A stretch of DNA of 64,000 nt, taken from NCBI RefSeq assembly GCF_021030645.1, contig NZ_JACGCJ010000011.1:1-64000 (forward strand), in the 5' to 3' direction. Source of the DNA: Agrilactobacillus fermenti (GTDB taxonomy: Bacteria > Bacillota > Bacilli > Lactobacillales > Lactobacillaceae). The notes below the pieces were generated by a model. It worked only from the letters and a program-made list of their open reading frames with translations. It searched no databases and had not been told where the DNA came from. Both the position numbers and the translations under genes were made by a program. Shown here one piece after another: positions 16,238 to 23,729 of the stretch. Within the stretch, counting starts at the first letter, position 1. Every line of letters starts with the position of its first letter.

Positions 16238-17224
16238 TTATTCGCTGTCAGGCTTATGCTGAGTAAACTGAGCCTGTTCGTGCCGAGTGTTCCTAGCCCA
16301 AAAGACATGATCACAATAGCCTTGAATAGGATCACCTGGTTGTACATGAGCTAAGCGGTACTGAGCCCAGGCAATGTATTGGGGGTTAGATTCAATGCCT
16401 AGATAATGCCGCCGTAATTTCTTAGCTGTCACAGCAGTGGTTCCAGAGCCTAGAAAGGGATCAAAAATAAGATCACCCTGATTAGAACTTGCTAGAATTA
16501 ATTTAGCGAGCAGCTTTTCAGGCTTTTGAGTTGGGTGAGCGGTGTTTTCTGCCATGGACCAGTAAGGAATCGATAAATCATCCCAAAAATTAGACGGATA
16601 AGTATCCCGATAATTTCCTTGAGCAGAAGCTTGCCAATCTCGGGCTTTCCCGTTTACACGGTAGGGCGCATTGACACGACGGCGCATTTTGACTTGATCA
16701 ACGTTAAATGTATAGTCTTTGGAAATTGTCAAAAACCATAAATCTTCCATCGCATTTTTCCAATTTTTACGCGAACCCCGACCTTTCTCTCTTTCCCAGG
16801 TAATTCTGTTTTGAATACAAAGTCCAAAATCAGAAAATAATGGTGCGATCGCAATACTTGTTTGCCAATCACAGGCAACATATAACGAGGCGTTGGGTTT
16901 AAGTAAGGGTAAAAGTTTCGTAAGCCAGCGCCGAGTATAAGCTTGATAATCTGGCATAGAACGGCGATTAAAAATATGGCCGCCGAAATCCTTGGTTAGA
17001 TTGTAAGGTGGGTCGATAAATGCTAAGTCGATACTATTTGTTGGTAATTTTGGCATCAATGCCAAGGCATCGCCCAAGATGAGCTGATCAGATAGGCCCT
17101 TGAGCTGATTTTGTGCCAGTTGAGCTGTCAGTTGTGTGGCAGTCAAGCTTTGGTGCAAATAAAATTGACCAACCTCAGAATTGACTGAGAAATCAATCGT
17201 CTTATTACGTTTCGATTTTGTCAT
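16238..17224 (-). CDS. Orphan DNA methyltransferase (N6-adenine or N4-cytosine, beta class)
   Basis: Transfers methyl groups from S-adenosylmethionine to exocyclic amino groups in DNA. The order of motifs is beta class: catalytic motif IV DPPYNL (71-76) first, then HPTQKPEKL (motif X, about 230-238) and the AdoMet-binding motif I DPFLGSGTT (255-263) near the C-terminus. The target-recognition region lies between (about 140-215, rich in Arg and Trp). Start at ATG 17224; the 8 codons before it overlap the GGAGG site. No restriction enzyme, specificity subunit or mismatch nuclease gene is adjacent, so it is solitary: it may regulate genes, protect against incoming restriction systems, or be a remnant. 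The target sequence cannot be predicted. Confidence 0.85.
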   Translation of the reverse strand: MTKSKRNKTIDFSVNSEVGQFYLHQSLTATQLTAQLAQNQLKGLSDQLILGDALALMPKLPTNSIDLAFIDPPYNLTKDFGGHIFNRRSMPDYQAYTRRWLTKLLPLLKPNASLYVACDWQTSIAIAPLFSDFGLCIQNRITWEREKGRGSRKNWKNAMEDLWFLTISKDYTFNVDQVKMRRRVNAPYRVNGKARDWQASAQGNYRDTYPSNFWDDLSIPYWSMAENTAHPTQKPEKLLAKLILASSNQGDLIFDPFLGSGTTAVTAKKLRRHYLGIESNPQYIAWAQYRLAHVQPGDPIQGYCDHVFWARNTRHEQAQFTQHKPDSE

Positions 17225-17465
17225 GATTGACCTAGCTACCTCCCCCAAAAATAACAGGTGTTTCCAACAAATGTTTACATAATATGGTTTATATATTTAG
17301 AATATAGTTTTCTGAAATTAAGTGTGCAAGTAAATATGCCATATATTATAAACTACGTGTGAGATTAAAAATGAAATATAATTGATTTTTTTGATTATAC
17401 ATTCTATATTATAATAAAGAATTGATTTTAACTTAAATCAAGTTAGCTAATTGAAGGAGCAAATT

Positions 17466-17966
17466 ATGGGTAAACAAAATTTAAAAGTTCAAATTCCAAC
17501 CGACGAGGGCGCTGCAAAGCTCTCATTACCAAAGGATATCACGCAAGAACAGTTAGAGGTTTTTTTGAAGTCGTTATCTGAAACGTTGACTAATTTAACA
17601 CAGCTGAATCCAAGCCTTACTTTAAATGAAAAGGTAAACGCTTTCGAAAATGATGATGAACACAAGGATCATGTGGTTATTTCTGGAGACGAGGTAGGCG
17701 GTTTTGTCACTTCTGTTAATGACGTACGTGACGAGATTGCCAAGAAGGCAGGCTTGTTTTTACGAAATTATCGTGAAAAACGTGCATTACAGCGGACGGA
17801 AATATCCGAAAAAACAGGTATGTCTTATTCTAGCGTTTTTAATTTGGAAAAAGGCGCTAGTGTGCCTTCACTAGAAACATTAGCCCGTTTTGCCGATGTC
17901 TACGGTTGTGATGTTAAAGTAACGTTTATCAAAAATGATGGCTTTGATGAAACCAAACAAGCGTAA
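17466..17966 (+). CDS. XRE-family transcriptional regulator with N-terminal extension
   Basis: A 166-residue DNA-binding protein. The C-terminal part (about 105-155) is a Cro/CI-type helix-turn-helix (FLRNYREKRALQRTEISEKT, then GMSYSSVFNLEKG, PSLETLARFADVYG). The N-terminal 90 residues are acidic and helical with no recognised domain. ATG 17466 is chosen because AAGGAG lies 6 nt upstream; the TTG at 17451 is before that site. The layout, a variable front half and a HigA/antitoxin-like HTH at the end, is seen in type II antitoxins and in stand-alone regulators. No toxin-like gene is beside it. The upstream 200 bp are very AT-rich and hold its promoter. Confidence 0.75.
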   Translation: MGKQNLKVQIPTDEGAAKLSLPKDITQEQLEVFLKSLSETLTNLTQLNPSLTLNEKVNAFENDDEHKDHVVISGDEVGGFVTSVNDVRDEIAKKAGLFLRNYREKRALQRTEISEKTGMSYSSVFNLEKGASVPSLETLARFADVYGCDVKVTFIKNDGFDETKQA

Positions 17967-18021
17967 GACGTTTTGAGTGGTTATGTCACAATAGCAGTAC
18001 CAAAAACAGGAGGCGAAGGTC

Positions 18022-18441
18022 ATGTCTGTCTATCACGTCACTTCTAAACTATTGGCTGAAGGCGCACAGGTTTTAACAACTGCCGGGAGCCATCAATATT
18101 TAACAGATGAGCCAGTCACTTCAAATGGCACCGATAAAGCACCCAATCCAGTCCAATACTTGCTAGGCTCATTGGGGACTTGTCTGGCGATCACGGTAAG
18201 ATCCCAAGCGCGTAAACGGCATATCGAGGTAACTTCATTTGAAGTCACGGTCACCGGTAATTTAGAAATGGGCGGTTTGCGAGATAGTTCTATTCATAAT
18301 CAGTTTACCGCAATTACGTATCATGTCCAGATGAAGACGAATCTAACACCTGCTGCTCAAAATGATTTTTTGGCTGACTGTGTAGCCCTATGTCCAGTTC
18401 ATGGCACACTCGAAGTAGCCGTGCCGATAACTGAAAATTAA
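18022..18441 (+). CDS. OsmC-family peroxiredoxin-like protein
   Basis: A thiol-dependent hydroperoxide reductase family protein of 139 residues. The two redox cysteines are in LGTCLAITV (about residue 54) and LCPVHGTL (about 128), the standard spacing of OsmC/YhfA proteins, with the arginine expected before the first cysteine replaced by a different context (NPVQYLLGSLGT). It is preceded by AGGAGG. It lies upstream of ohr in the same direction with an 83-bp gap containing a separate promoter, so the two paralogues are probably regulated differently. The YhfA-like subgroup has no firmly assigned substrate. Confidence 0.8.
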   Translation: MSVYHVTSKLLAEGAQVLTTAGSHQYLTDEPVTSNGTDKAPNPVQYLLGSLGTCLAITVRSQARKRHIEVTSFEVTVTGNLEMGGLRDSSIHNQFTAITYHVQMKTNLTPAAQNDFLADCVALCPVHGTLEVAVPITEN

Positions 18442-18448
18442 AAAGGTG

Positions 18449-18477
18449 TTGCACAATCTAATTGTGTGCTATATCAT
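18449..18477 (+). promoter_or_regulatory. ohr promoter with OhrR-type operator
   Basis: TTGCAC (18449-18454) and TATCAT (18472-18477) are separated by exactly 17 bp. The spacer is filled by the palindrome CACAAT-CTA-ATTGTG (18452-18466), which matches the ACAATTAAATTGT-like site of Bacillus OhrR at 11 of 13 positions. A repressor bound there would exclude RNA polymerase. No ohrR gene is in the window. Confidence 0.65.
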
Positions 18478-18524
18478 TGAGGTGTTGAAAAAACTAAGTC
18501 AATCATTATCTAGGAGGTAATTAA

Positions 18525-18950
18525 ATGACTGTAAATTATGAGGGCATGAAAAAAATTTCTGTAAAAACAATGATCAATGAAGGCGGCCGCGAAGGTGAAT
18601 CTAAAGCGCCTAATGGTTCTTTAGATGTGCGTACATCAATGTCAGACAAACCTGGAACTACAACACCTGAGCAATTATTTGCGGCAGGCTATTCTGCTTG
18701 TTTTAATGGTGCGATGTCTTTCCCGTTAGAAGCTGATGGAAAAGGTGATTTGAAGCGTAATGTCCGTGCAGAAGTTGAACTATTCAACGGACCAGAACCA
18801 ACTGATTTTCAATTACGGGTTACATTGATCGGACACATTGAGGGCCTTTCTAGTGAAGAAACAATGGCCTATATGCAAAAAGCAGAGCAGATTTGCCCAT
18901 ACGCAAAGGCTGTTGCTGGCAATATTGAAGTAGATTTAAAAGCTGAATAA
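18525..18950 (+). CDS. ohr: Organic hydroperoxide resistance protein
   Basis: A lipoyl- or thiol-dependent peroxidase that reduces fatty acid and other organic hydroperoxides in the cytosol. The 141-residue protein has the Ohr family features: GTTTPEQLFAAGYSACFNGA with the peroxidatic cysteine (about 65) and the resolving cysteine in QICPYAKA (about 125), plus the N-terminal SLDVRTSM strand. AGGAGG precedes the ATG. The upstream promoter carries an OhrR-like operator, so induction by organic peroxides is expected. This is functionally coherent with the H2O2-producing pyruvate oxidase and other oxidative-stress genes in the window. Confidence 0.9.
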   Translation: MTVNYEGMKKISVKTMINEGGREGESKAPNGSLDVRTSMSDKPGTTTPEQLFAAGYSACFNGAMSFPLEADGKGDLKRNVRAEVELFNGPEPTDFQLRVTLIGHIEGLSSEETMAYMQKAEQICPYAKAVAGNIEVDLKAE

Positions 18951-18959
18951 AACGAGAAC

Positions 18960-18996
18960 GAGGGCGAGACAAAACTAACGTTTTGATTCCGCCCTC
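18960..18996 (+). terminator. GACAAAAC-family terminator after ohr
   Basis: GAGGGCGAGACAAAACTAAC and GTTTTGATTCCGCCCTC form an imperfect stem with the shared GACAAAAC core. It directly precedes MITE-like copy B. Confidence 0.65.
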
Positions 18997-19005
18997 TATC
19001 TGTTT

Positions 19006-19160
19006 GCAAACAATTTTATTTTAAACGTGTTCCCAAAGGCAACACCCTCACCTAACCACGAATGGCTCAAATGGAAAGCCCACCATTTTTCGCAATTCTT
19101 GTTAGTGCTCAGGTGCTGAGCGCCTTTTGTCCCACTCTCGTTTAAAATAAAAGTGTTCGC
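19006..19160 (+). repeat. MITE-like repeat, best-preserved copy (copy B)
   Basis: The element is bounded by inverted repeats: TTTTATTTTAAACG (19014-19027) has its exact complement CGTTTAAAATAAAA at 19139-19152, and the match extends with 20 of 22 positions to 19006 and 19160. The 111-bp interior is nearly identical to copy C at 21250-21386 and contains a hairpin GTGCTCAG-GTG-CTGAGCGC. A leftward open frame covers it in copies B and C but is lost in all others, so it is not taken as a gene. Confidence 0.75.
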
Positions 19161-19248
19161 CTTCATATATAAAAGAGTATCCAATGATGCAAAAGCGATC
19201 TAGTTGGGTACTCTTTTTGCATGCCTAGAAATTTTTTTGCAATAAAAA

Positions 19249-19279
19249 AACCGGAATGCTTGGGGGAACATTCCGGTTA
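19249..19279 (-). terminator. Leftward terminator without an annotated gene
   Basis: AACCGGAATG and CATTCCGGTT form a perfect 10-bp stem. The plus strand has seven A residues just before it, giving a T run for a leftward transcript. The only candidate transcript is the small frame at 19330-19419. Confidence 0.65.
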
Positions 19280-19305
19280 CATTGATCTTTAAGGGAGGAA
19301 GGAAA

Positions 19306-19356
19306 ATGAAGAAAATTTTAGTTTTAATTTTAATATGTCAATCGCTTACCGACTAA
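19306..19356 (+). CDS. Possible 16-residue hydrophobic peptide
   Basis: ATG at 19306 is preceded by GGGAGGAAGG, a very strong ribosome site. The peptide would be MKKILVLILICQSLTD, a basic start, a hydrophobic run and a cysteine in a lipobox-like LILIC context. It resembles a truncated lipoprotein signal peptide of the sort that gives rise to peptide pheromones, but could also be a leader peptide or a chance frame. Evidence is only the ribosome site and the composition. Confidence 0.3.
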   Translation: MKKILVLILICQSLTD

Positions 19357-19419
19357 TGACCATCGCATCAGCTCCTTGTGACAATGAATACCAATTGCTT
19401 CTTTAGTAGTTGTTTTCAT
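19330..19419 (-). CDS. Possible 29-residue peptide or small RNA gene
   Basis: A leftward frame encodes MKTTTKEAIGIHCHKELMRW followed by SLVGKRLTY and stops 51 bp before a strong leftward terminator. The first ATG lacks a ribosome site, but AAGGAG occurs inside it, 3 nt before an internal ATG (MRWSLVGKRLTY). A TATGAT -10 candidate lies upstream near 19475. A small regulatory RNA is an equally good reading. Confidence 0.3.
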   Translation of the reverse strand: MKTTTKEAIGIHCHKELMRWSLVGKRLTY

Positions 19420-19555
19420 AGATACTGTGCTAATGAATTAGCGGATCACCTCACTTATTTGATGATGACTCTATCATAACGGCTGAATGTGAATAAATTG
19501 TTATAAAAATAGCCTAGCACTGTGAAGAATATGTAACGAAAATATTTTAATTTAA

Positions 19556-19572
19556 TGTTAGGTTAACTTACA
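19556..19572. promoter_or_regulatory. GlnR box, distal
   Basis: TGTTAGGTTAACTTACA is a perfect match to the GlnR/TnrA consensus TGTNA-N7-TNACA. It lies 186 bp upstream of amtB. Confidence 0.7.
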
Positions 19573-19709
19573 TGACAAGTAAATGGACAAAAAAAGTTTT
19601 CAGAAAAAATTTTATTAAGCAAGCCTTTTATAATGGTATCTTCGACAAATACACCGTAAATAAAGCGGATGACACGGTGAAAAAAGTAATGGTATACCCA
19701 TTTTTATTG

Positions 19710-19726
19710 TGTTAGTATAGCTTACA
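19710..19726. promoter_or_regulatory. GlnR box, proximal, at the amtB promoter
   Basis: TGTTAGTATAGCTTACA is a second perfect match to TGTNA-N7-TNACA, 31 bp before the amtB start codon and overlapping the likely -10 element, as expected for repression when nitrogen is plentiful. Confidence 0.8.
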
Positions 19727-19757
19727 TAATGAATCTGAATCAGATGGGGGTATATTT

Positions 19758-21116
19758 ATGAATGGTGCGAATACAGCATTTGTGTTAACTTCAAGTATTT
19801 TGGTTTTGTTCATGACACCTGGATTAGCCTTTTTTTACGGCGGTTTAGTTTCACGGCGTAATGTTGTGAATACAATGTTTTCTGTATTCTTTATTTGTGG
19901 TATTGCAGCACTACTTTGGGTTGCCTTTGGATATGATCTTTCATTCAATAATAATATTGGCGGTATTGTCGGCACTGTTTCACACTGGTTCTTGGGCGGT
20001 TTGAATTTAGCCGCATTAACCACGAATAAGATACCTACAGGCGTCTATATGCTTTTTCAGTTGATGTTTGCAATTATTACGCCAGCCTTATTTGTCGGCG
20101 CCGTTGTGGGTCGATTACGGTTTAACTTCTTGATGTGGTTCATCGTTTTATGGTCGTTATTTGTTTATTATCCATTAGTACATATGGTTTGGAGTCCACA
20201 TGGCTTATTAGCTGGTTTGGGGGTCTTAGATTTTGCCGGAGGAACTGTTGTTCATATTAATGCTGGGATTACAGCTTTGGTATTATCCATTTTCTTGGGG
20301 AAACGCTTAGATTATGGCAAACAAGAAGAACATTATAATATTCCGTGGGTTTTATTAGGGACAGCAATTCTTTGGATTGGTTGGTACGGCTTTAATGCTG
20401 GTTCAGCACTTGGCATCAATAACGTTGCCGTTCAGGCTGCGATTACCTCAACCGTTTCAACTGCGGCAGCGATGATCACTTGGATGGTTCTGGATATCAT
20501 TCGCACTGGCAAACCAACATTGGTTGGTGTTTGTACTGGAACGTTGTGTGGGCTAGTCGGAATTACACCAGCGGCTGGTTATGTCACGGTGGCGGGGTCA
20601 TTTTGGATCGGTTTGATCGCAACAAGTGTGAGTTACCTCTGGGTTAATGTGATCAAAGGCAAGATCGGTGTTGATGATACTTTAGATGCTTTTGGCTGCC
20701 ACGGTGTTTCAGGGATTGTTGGTAGTATTTTGACTGGTGTGTTTGCAACTAAAGCCGTTAATCCACTTGTAACACATGAAGGTTTGATTTATGGTGGCTC
20801 GGCGCATTTGTTCATGGGGCAGTTGTTGGGCACTGTGATCACAATCGTTATCGTGGCGGTAATGGTCACTGCAATTACCGCTGGTCTACGACTGGTCGTG
20901 CGGATGCGTGTCGATGAAGCTGAAGAACGGACGGGTCTAGATATGGGGGAACACGGTGAGGCGGTTGACTATACGATCTCACTGTCGGCTGAGTTAGATG
21001 CCTTTAAAGAAGACACGAAAGACGTCATGACATTTCCAGATGAATTTAAAGGTCAGTTAGGTAGATTTGATACGACAACCACAAACCTACGTGAGCGGCC
21101 GACTAAAAGTCATTGA
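19758..21116 (+). CDS. amtB: Ammonium transporter
   Basis: A trimeric membrane channel that moves ammonium into the cell. The 452-residue protein has 11 predicted membrane segments and the family's pore residues: the twin histidines are H166 (GGTVVHINAG) and H315 (DAFGCHGVSG), with the gate-region residues FYGGLV near 26-31 and the D160-equivalent aspartate in VLDFAGG. The C-terminal cytosolic tail (about 385-452) is present and long enough to bind a PII protein, but no glnK gene follows, unlike the usual amtB-glnK pair. GGGGG-type ribosome site upstream. Two GlnR boxes precede it, so it should be expressed when nitrogen is limiting. Confidence 0.95.
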   Translation: MNGANTAFVLTSSILVLFMTPGLAFFYGGLVSRRNVVNTMFSVFFICGIAALLWVAFGYDLSFNNNIGGIVGTVSHWFLGGLNLAALTTNKIPTGVYMLFQLMFAIITPALFVGAVVGRLRFNFLMWFIVLWSLFVYYPLVHMVWSPHGLLAGLGVLDFAGGTVVHINAGITALVLSIFLGKRLDYGKQEEHYNIPWVLLGTAILWIGWYGFNAGSALGINNVAVQAAITSTVSTAAAMITWMVLDIIRTGKPTLVGVCTGTLCGLVGITPAAGYVTVAGSFWIGLIATSVSYLWVNVIKGKIGVDDTLDAFGCHGVSGIVGSILTGVFATKAVNPLVTHEGLIYGGSAHLFMGQLLGTVITIVIVAVMVTAITAGLRLVVRMRVDEAEERTGLDMGEHGEAVDYTISLSAELDAFKEDTKDVMTFPDEFKGQLGRFDTTTTNLRERPTKSH

Positions 21117-21203
21117 ACCTAGAATGAAATAAATCGTTATGGTTTGGCACACAGTTAAACTAAAAATTGATAAATAAAATTAACACTTGACTAATCGTAG
21201 GAA

Positions 21204-21241
21204 AGGGGCCGGGACAAAAATAACGTTTTGTCTACGGCCCC
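21204..21241 (+). terminator. GACAAAA-family terminator after amtB
   Basis: GGGGCC plus GACAAAA on the left pairs with TTTTGTC and GGCCCC on the right. It directly precedes MITE-like copy C, as in copies B and F. Confidence 0.7.
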
Positions 21242-21249
21242 GATTATTT

Positions 21250-21386
21250 CACGAACAATTTTATTTTAAACGTGTTCCAAAAGGCAACACCCTCACCTAA
21301 CCACGAATGGCTCAAATGGAAAGCCCACCATTTTTCACAATTCTTGTTAGTGCTCAGGTGCTGAGCGCCTTTTGTCCCACTCTCTT
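21250..21386 (+). repeat. MITE-like repeat (copy C)
   Basis: From ACGAACAATTTTATTTTAAA onward it is nearly identical to copy B over about 125 bp, but the right inverted repeat is replaced by CTCTCTTTTTTC. A leftward frame with GTKGAQHLSTNKNCEKWWAF is shared with copy B but not with the other copies. Confidence 0.75.
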
Positions 21387-21430
21387 TTTTCATACAGCTA
21401 ATTTTATTTAAGGATACCAAGTAATTTATG

Positions 21431-21643
21431 TTACTCATGCTCTGGCTGATAAGCTAAGAGATCTCCCGGTTGACAATCAAGCGCTTGACACAGAGCGGAT
21501 AAGGTGGAAAAACGAATGGCTTTTGCTTTGCCGGTTTTGAGAATCGATAAATTAGCCATGGTAATGCCTACTTGATTGGAAAGCTCAGTTAGCGACATTT
21601 TGCGCTTGGCTAGCATAACATCAATGTTTACAATGATTGCCAT
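21431..21643 (-). CDS. Small XRE regulator paired with DUF2975 protein (YozG-like)
   Basis: A 70-residue helix-turn-helix protein (MLAKRKMSLTELSNQVGITM, then ANLSILKTGKAKAIRFSTL, ending QPGDLLAY), the size and motif set of the HTH_26/Cro group. It follows the DUF2975 membrane-protein gene by 11 nt and shares its ribosome-site style, forming the pair seen in many Firmicutes (yoaS-yozG in Bacillus). The regulator is thought to control its own operon; the physiological role is unknown. Confidence 0.85.
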   Translation of the reverse strand: MAIIVNIDVMLAKRKMSLTELSNQVGITMANLSILKTGKAKAIRFSTLSALCQALDCQPGDLLAYQPEHE

Positions 21644-21654
21644 TAATTCCCCTC

Positions 21655-22128
21655 CTAAACTGTTAAGTCGTGCTCGTGTTTTAAAGCGATGGCTGATCGC
21701 AATAGTTTTTCGATCGTTGAGACAAAAACAGCTACGACAAATGGTACCGCAACGATACCAAGACCGATGACCATTAGTCCAGGTGCATCACCTGTATCAG
21801 CGAGGCGATAAACAAAAGGCAAAACCCCCCACAAATCAACAAACATCAGTAACGTGAGCACTCTGATCCGTTGAACGTTGGTCAAGGCTGCTGTTGAAAA
21901 GGGCTGACTTTGATCGATCAGTTTCAGTAAGCGATAGATAAACAACAGGATACCCAAGGCAAAAAGAGCTGCTAAGTAAAGCGAAACAGCGCAAATGATT
22001 TTTTCAGGAAACATTTGCTGAACCTGGATTGAATGATGGAGACCAAATGCTAAAGTGACGCCTAAAAACAAGATGAATAGAGCAATTAAACCTAAAATGA
22101 TTTTTAATAAAGTTGTTCGGATGTGCAC
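21655..22128 (-). CDS. DUF2975 family membrane protein (YoaS-like)
   Basis: A 157-residue protein with four predicted membrane segments (about 7-28, 45-67, 90-108 and 118-140) and the DUF2975 signature FIYRLLKLIDQSQPFSTAAL near 68-87. The start is GTG at 22126-22128, where AAGGAG stands 7 nt upstream; the frame open to 22206 has no such site. It is first in a two-gene unit with the YozG-like regulator. Function unknown in the whole family. Confidence 0.85.
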   Translation of the reverse strand: MHIRTTLLKIILGLIALFILFLGVTLAFGLHHSIQVQQMFPEKIICAVSLYLAALFALGILLFIYRLLKLIDQSQPFSTAALTNVQRIRVLTLLMFVDLWGVLPFVYRLADTGDAPGLMVIGLGIVAVPFVVAVFVSTIEKLLRSAIALKHEHDLTV

Positions 22129-22324
22129 AGAACCACTCCTTTTAGATATTTTAGCTATTATAAGCCTCAAATTTGTGATAATCAATAAAAATATATCGAT
22201 ATTCAATAAATTAGTAATGCTTGCAAAGCGGCCGGAGCAAGATGAATGCTTTATCTACCCGCTTATTCGCTTAAAATGAATCAATCTGGTATGATTATCA
22301 GCATAGAAATTTCAGGTGATTATT

Positions 22325-23557
22325 ATGTTGAATAAGCTTGCGAGCTATTTTCGTTCTGGATGGGAACGAAACTTAGCGATTCTTTGGTTTGGCTGTTTCA
22401 TTACTGGGTTTGGCAATTCAATGACGATGCCATTTATGCCTTTATTTATTGATACTTTAGGGCACTTTTCCCCCTGGCAATTGAATGTTTTAAGTGGGGC
22501 AGCTTTTTCCATTACATTTTTGGCGAAGGCGATTGTTTCACCACTTTGGGGGAAATTGGCTGATCGTAAGGGTCGAAAATTAATGTGTTTACGAGCTTCA
22601 GGGGTCATGACGCTCACAATTACCCTGATAGCACTGACAACTAACGTTTGGATCCTAATTTTACTACGTGGGATTCAAGGCAGTTTTTCCGGTTATATCA
22701 ATAATGCTCAGGCGATCGTGGCACAAGAATCACCCAGGGCTAAAAAAGGTCAAGCAATGGGGACGCTTGCCACCGGACAGGTAACTGGGACTTTGCTTGG
22801 CCCGCTAATGGGCGGTTTTTTGGTAGATCATTTTGGCTTTCGCGCTGCTTTTTATATTGCTGGTGCGCTTATGTTTGTTGTCTTCTGGACCACGCTATTT
22901 TTCGTTCACGAGAACTTCAAGCCAATTGCTGCTACAGCAATGCGCAAGATCAAAACTGTTTTTAAAGAATTACAGGCACCGCGCGTGTTGTTTGGAGTTT
23001 TTCTGACCACATTGGTCGTTCAAGCTTCAGCTAGTTCGATCCAACCGATCGTTAGTTTGTTCGTTAGACAATTACTACATGGGCACGGCGATGTGGCTTC
23101 CGTTTCTGGGGTAGTTGCTGCTGCTCCAGGGATGGCAACCTTGATCGCGGCCTCGATCATGGGCCGGATTATTGATCGAGTCGGAGCACAAAAGATTTTA
23201 GTGATCGGTTTGGTGACCGCTTCAATTGTTTTGGTACCAATGATTTTTTTACAAAATGTGAAACAATTTATCTTTTTAAGATTCCTATTTGGCATCTCTG
23301 ATGCAGCGGTCATTCCAGCCTATCAAACCTTGATGACATTGAACTCACCTCAAGATGCCTTTGGGCGTATTTTTAGTTATTCCCAGTCGTTTCAGGCAAT
23401 GGGTAGTGTGGTTGGTCCGATGTTGGGGTCTTTGATTGCCAGTTTAGCTGGCTATCGCAGTGTTTTTGTGCTGACTTTAGGCTTAGAAATTATTTGTTTG
23501 ATCTATGTTATTTTTGCAGCTAAGTATCCTAAGAAAAAAGTTGATAGCGTAAATTAA
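22325..23557 (+). CDS. MFS multidrug efflux transporter (PmrA/MdtG-like)
   Basis: A 410-residue, 12-segment proton antiporter in the cytoplasmic membrane. The first helix region ERNLAILWFGCFITGFGNSM and the motif A loop GKLADRKGRKLM (about 79-90) match the PmrA/MdtG quinolone-efflux group of streptococci and lactobacilli. A second motif A-like loop, GRIIDRVGAQK, lies in the second half, and the segment 5 motif is GPLMGGFLVDHFGFR. ATG 22325 is chosen since AGGTGA is 5 nt upstream; an upstream GTG overlaps that site. The substrates are inferred only from the family. It is a stand-alone gene with a strong terminator. Confidence 0.82.
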   Translation: MLNKLASYFRSGWERNLAILWFGCFITGFGNSMTMPFMPLFIDTLGHFSPWQLNVLSGAAFSITFLAKAIVSPLWGKLADRKGRKLMCLRASGVMTLTITLIALTTNVWILILLRGIQGSFSGYINNAQAIVAQESPRAKKGQAMGTLATGQVTGTLLGPLMGGFLVDHFGFRAAFYIAGALMFVVFWTTLFFVHENFKPIAATAMRKIKTVFKELQAPRVLFGVFLTTLVVQASASSIQPIVSLFVRQLLHGHGDVASVSGVVAAAPGMATLIAASIMGRIIDRVGAQKILVIGLVTASIVLVPMIFLQNVKQFIFLRFLFGISDAAVIPAYQTLMTLNSPQDAFGRIFSYSQSFQAMGSVVGPMLGSLIASLAGYRSVFVLTLGLEIICLIYVIFAAKYPKKKVDSVN

Positions 23558-23608
23558 AATGAACGGCATCATCTTTTCATGTGTCGTCTATTAAAAAATT
23601 GAGATTAG

Positions 23609-23663
23609 AAAAATACCGCCCTAATTGCTAACATGTTTGTCTAGCAACTAGGGCGGTATTTTT
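23609..23663 (+). terminator. Terminator after the MFS gene
   Basis: AAAAATACCGCCCTAATTGCT and AGCAACTAGGGCGGTATTTTT form a 20-bp stem with one internal mismatch, so it works in both directions. Confidence 0.8.
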
Positions 23664-23729
23664 AATGAAAGCAAAAGTAGTAACTTGACCAAAAGAAGGA
23701 ATAATGACAGCTCTACTAACTATTAAAAA

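Larger units (their letters stand above)
19161..19757. other. Gene-poor leader region before amtB, with small transcripts possible
   Basis: No gene longer than 30 codons was found. The stretch holds a strong leftward terminator (19249-19279), two very short frames on opposite strands (19306-19356 rightward and 19330-19419 leftward) and two GlnR boxes. It may encode a small RNA or peptide. Confidence 0.5.

Noticed and set aside
17466-17966. Type II toxin-antitoxin system
   Set aside because: The XRE protein is antitoxin-like, but no short toxin-like gene lies within 100 bp on either side; OsmC follows.
18996-19184. Leftward frame of about 62 residues over MITE-like copy B, with a near-identical partner at 21244-21438
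   Set aside because: The shared peptide (GTKGAQHLSTNKNCEKWWAF) is encoded by the repeat itself and is lost in all other copies, and neither frame has a convincing ribosome site. The repeat explains the conservation.
2226-23557. Possible prophage or genomic island
   Set aside because: No integrase, terminase, portal, tail or att-like repeat was found, and the genes are ordinary lactobacillar functions.
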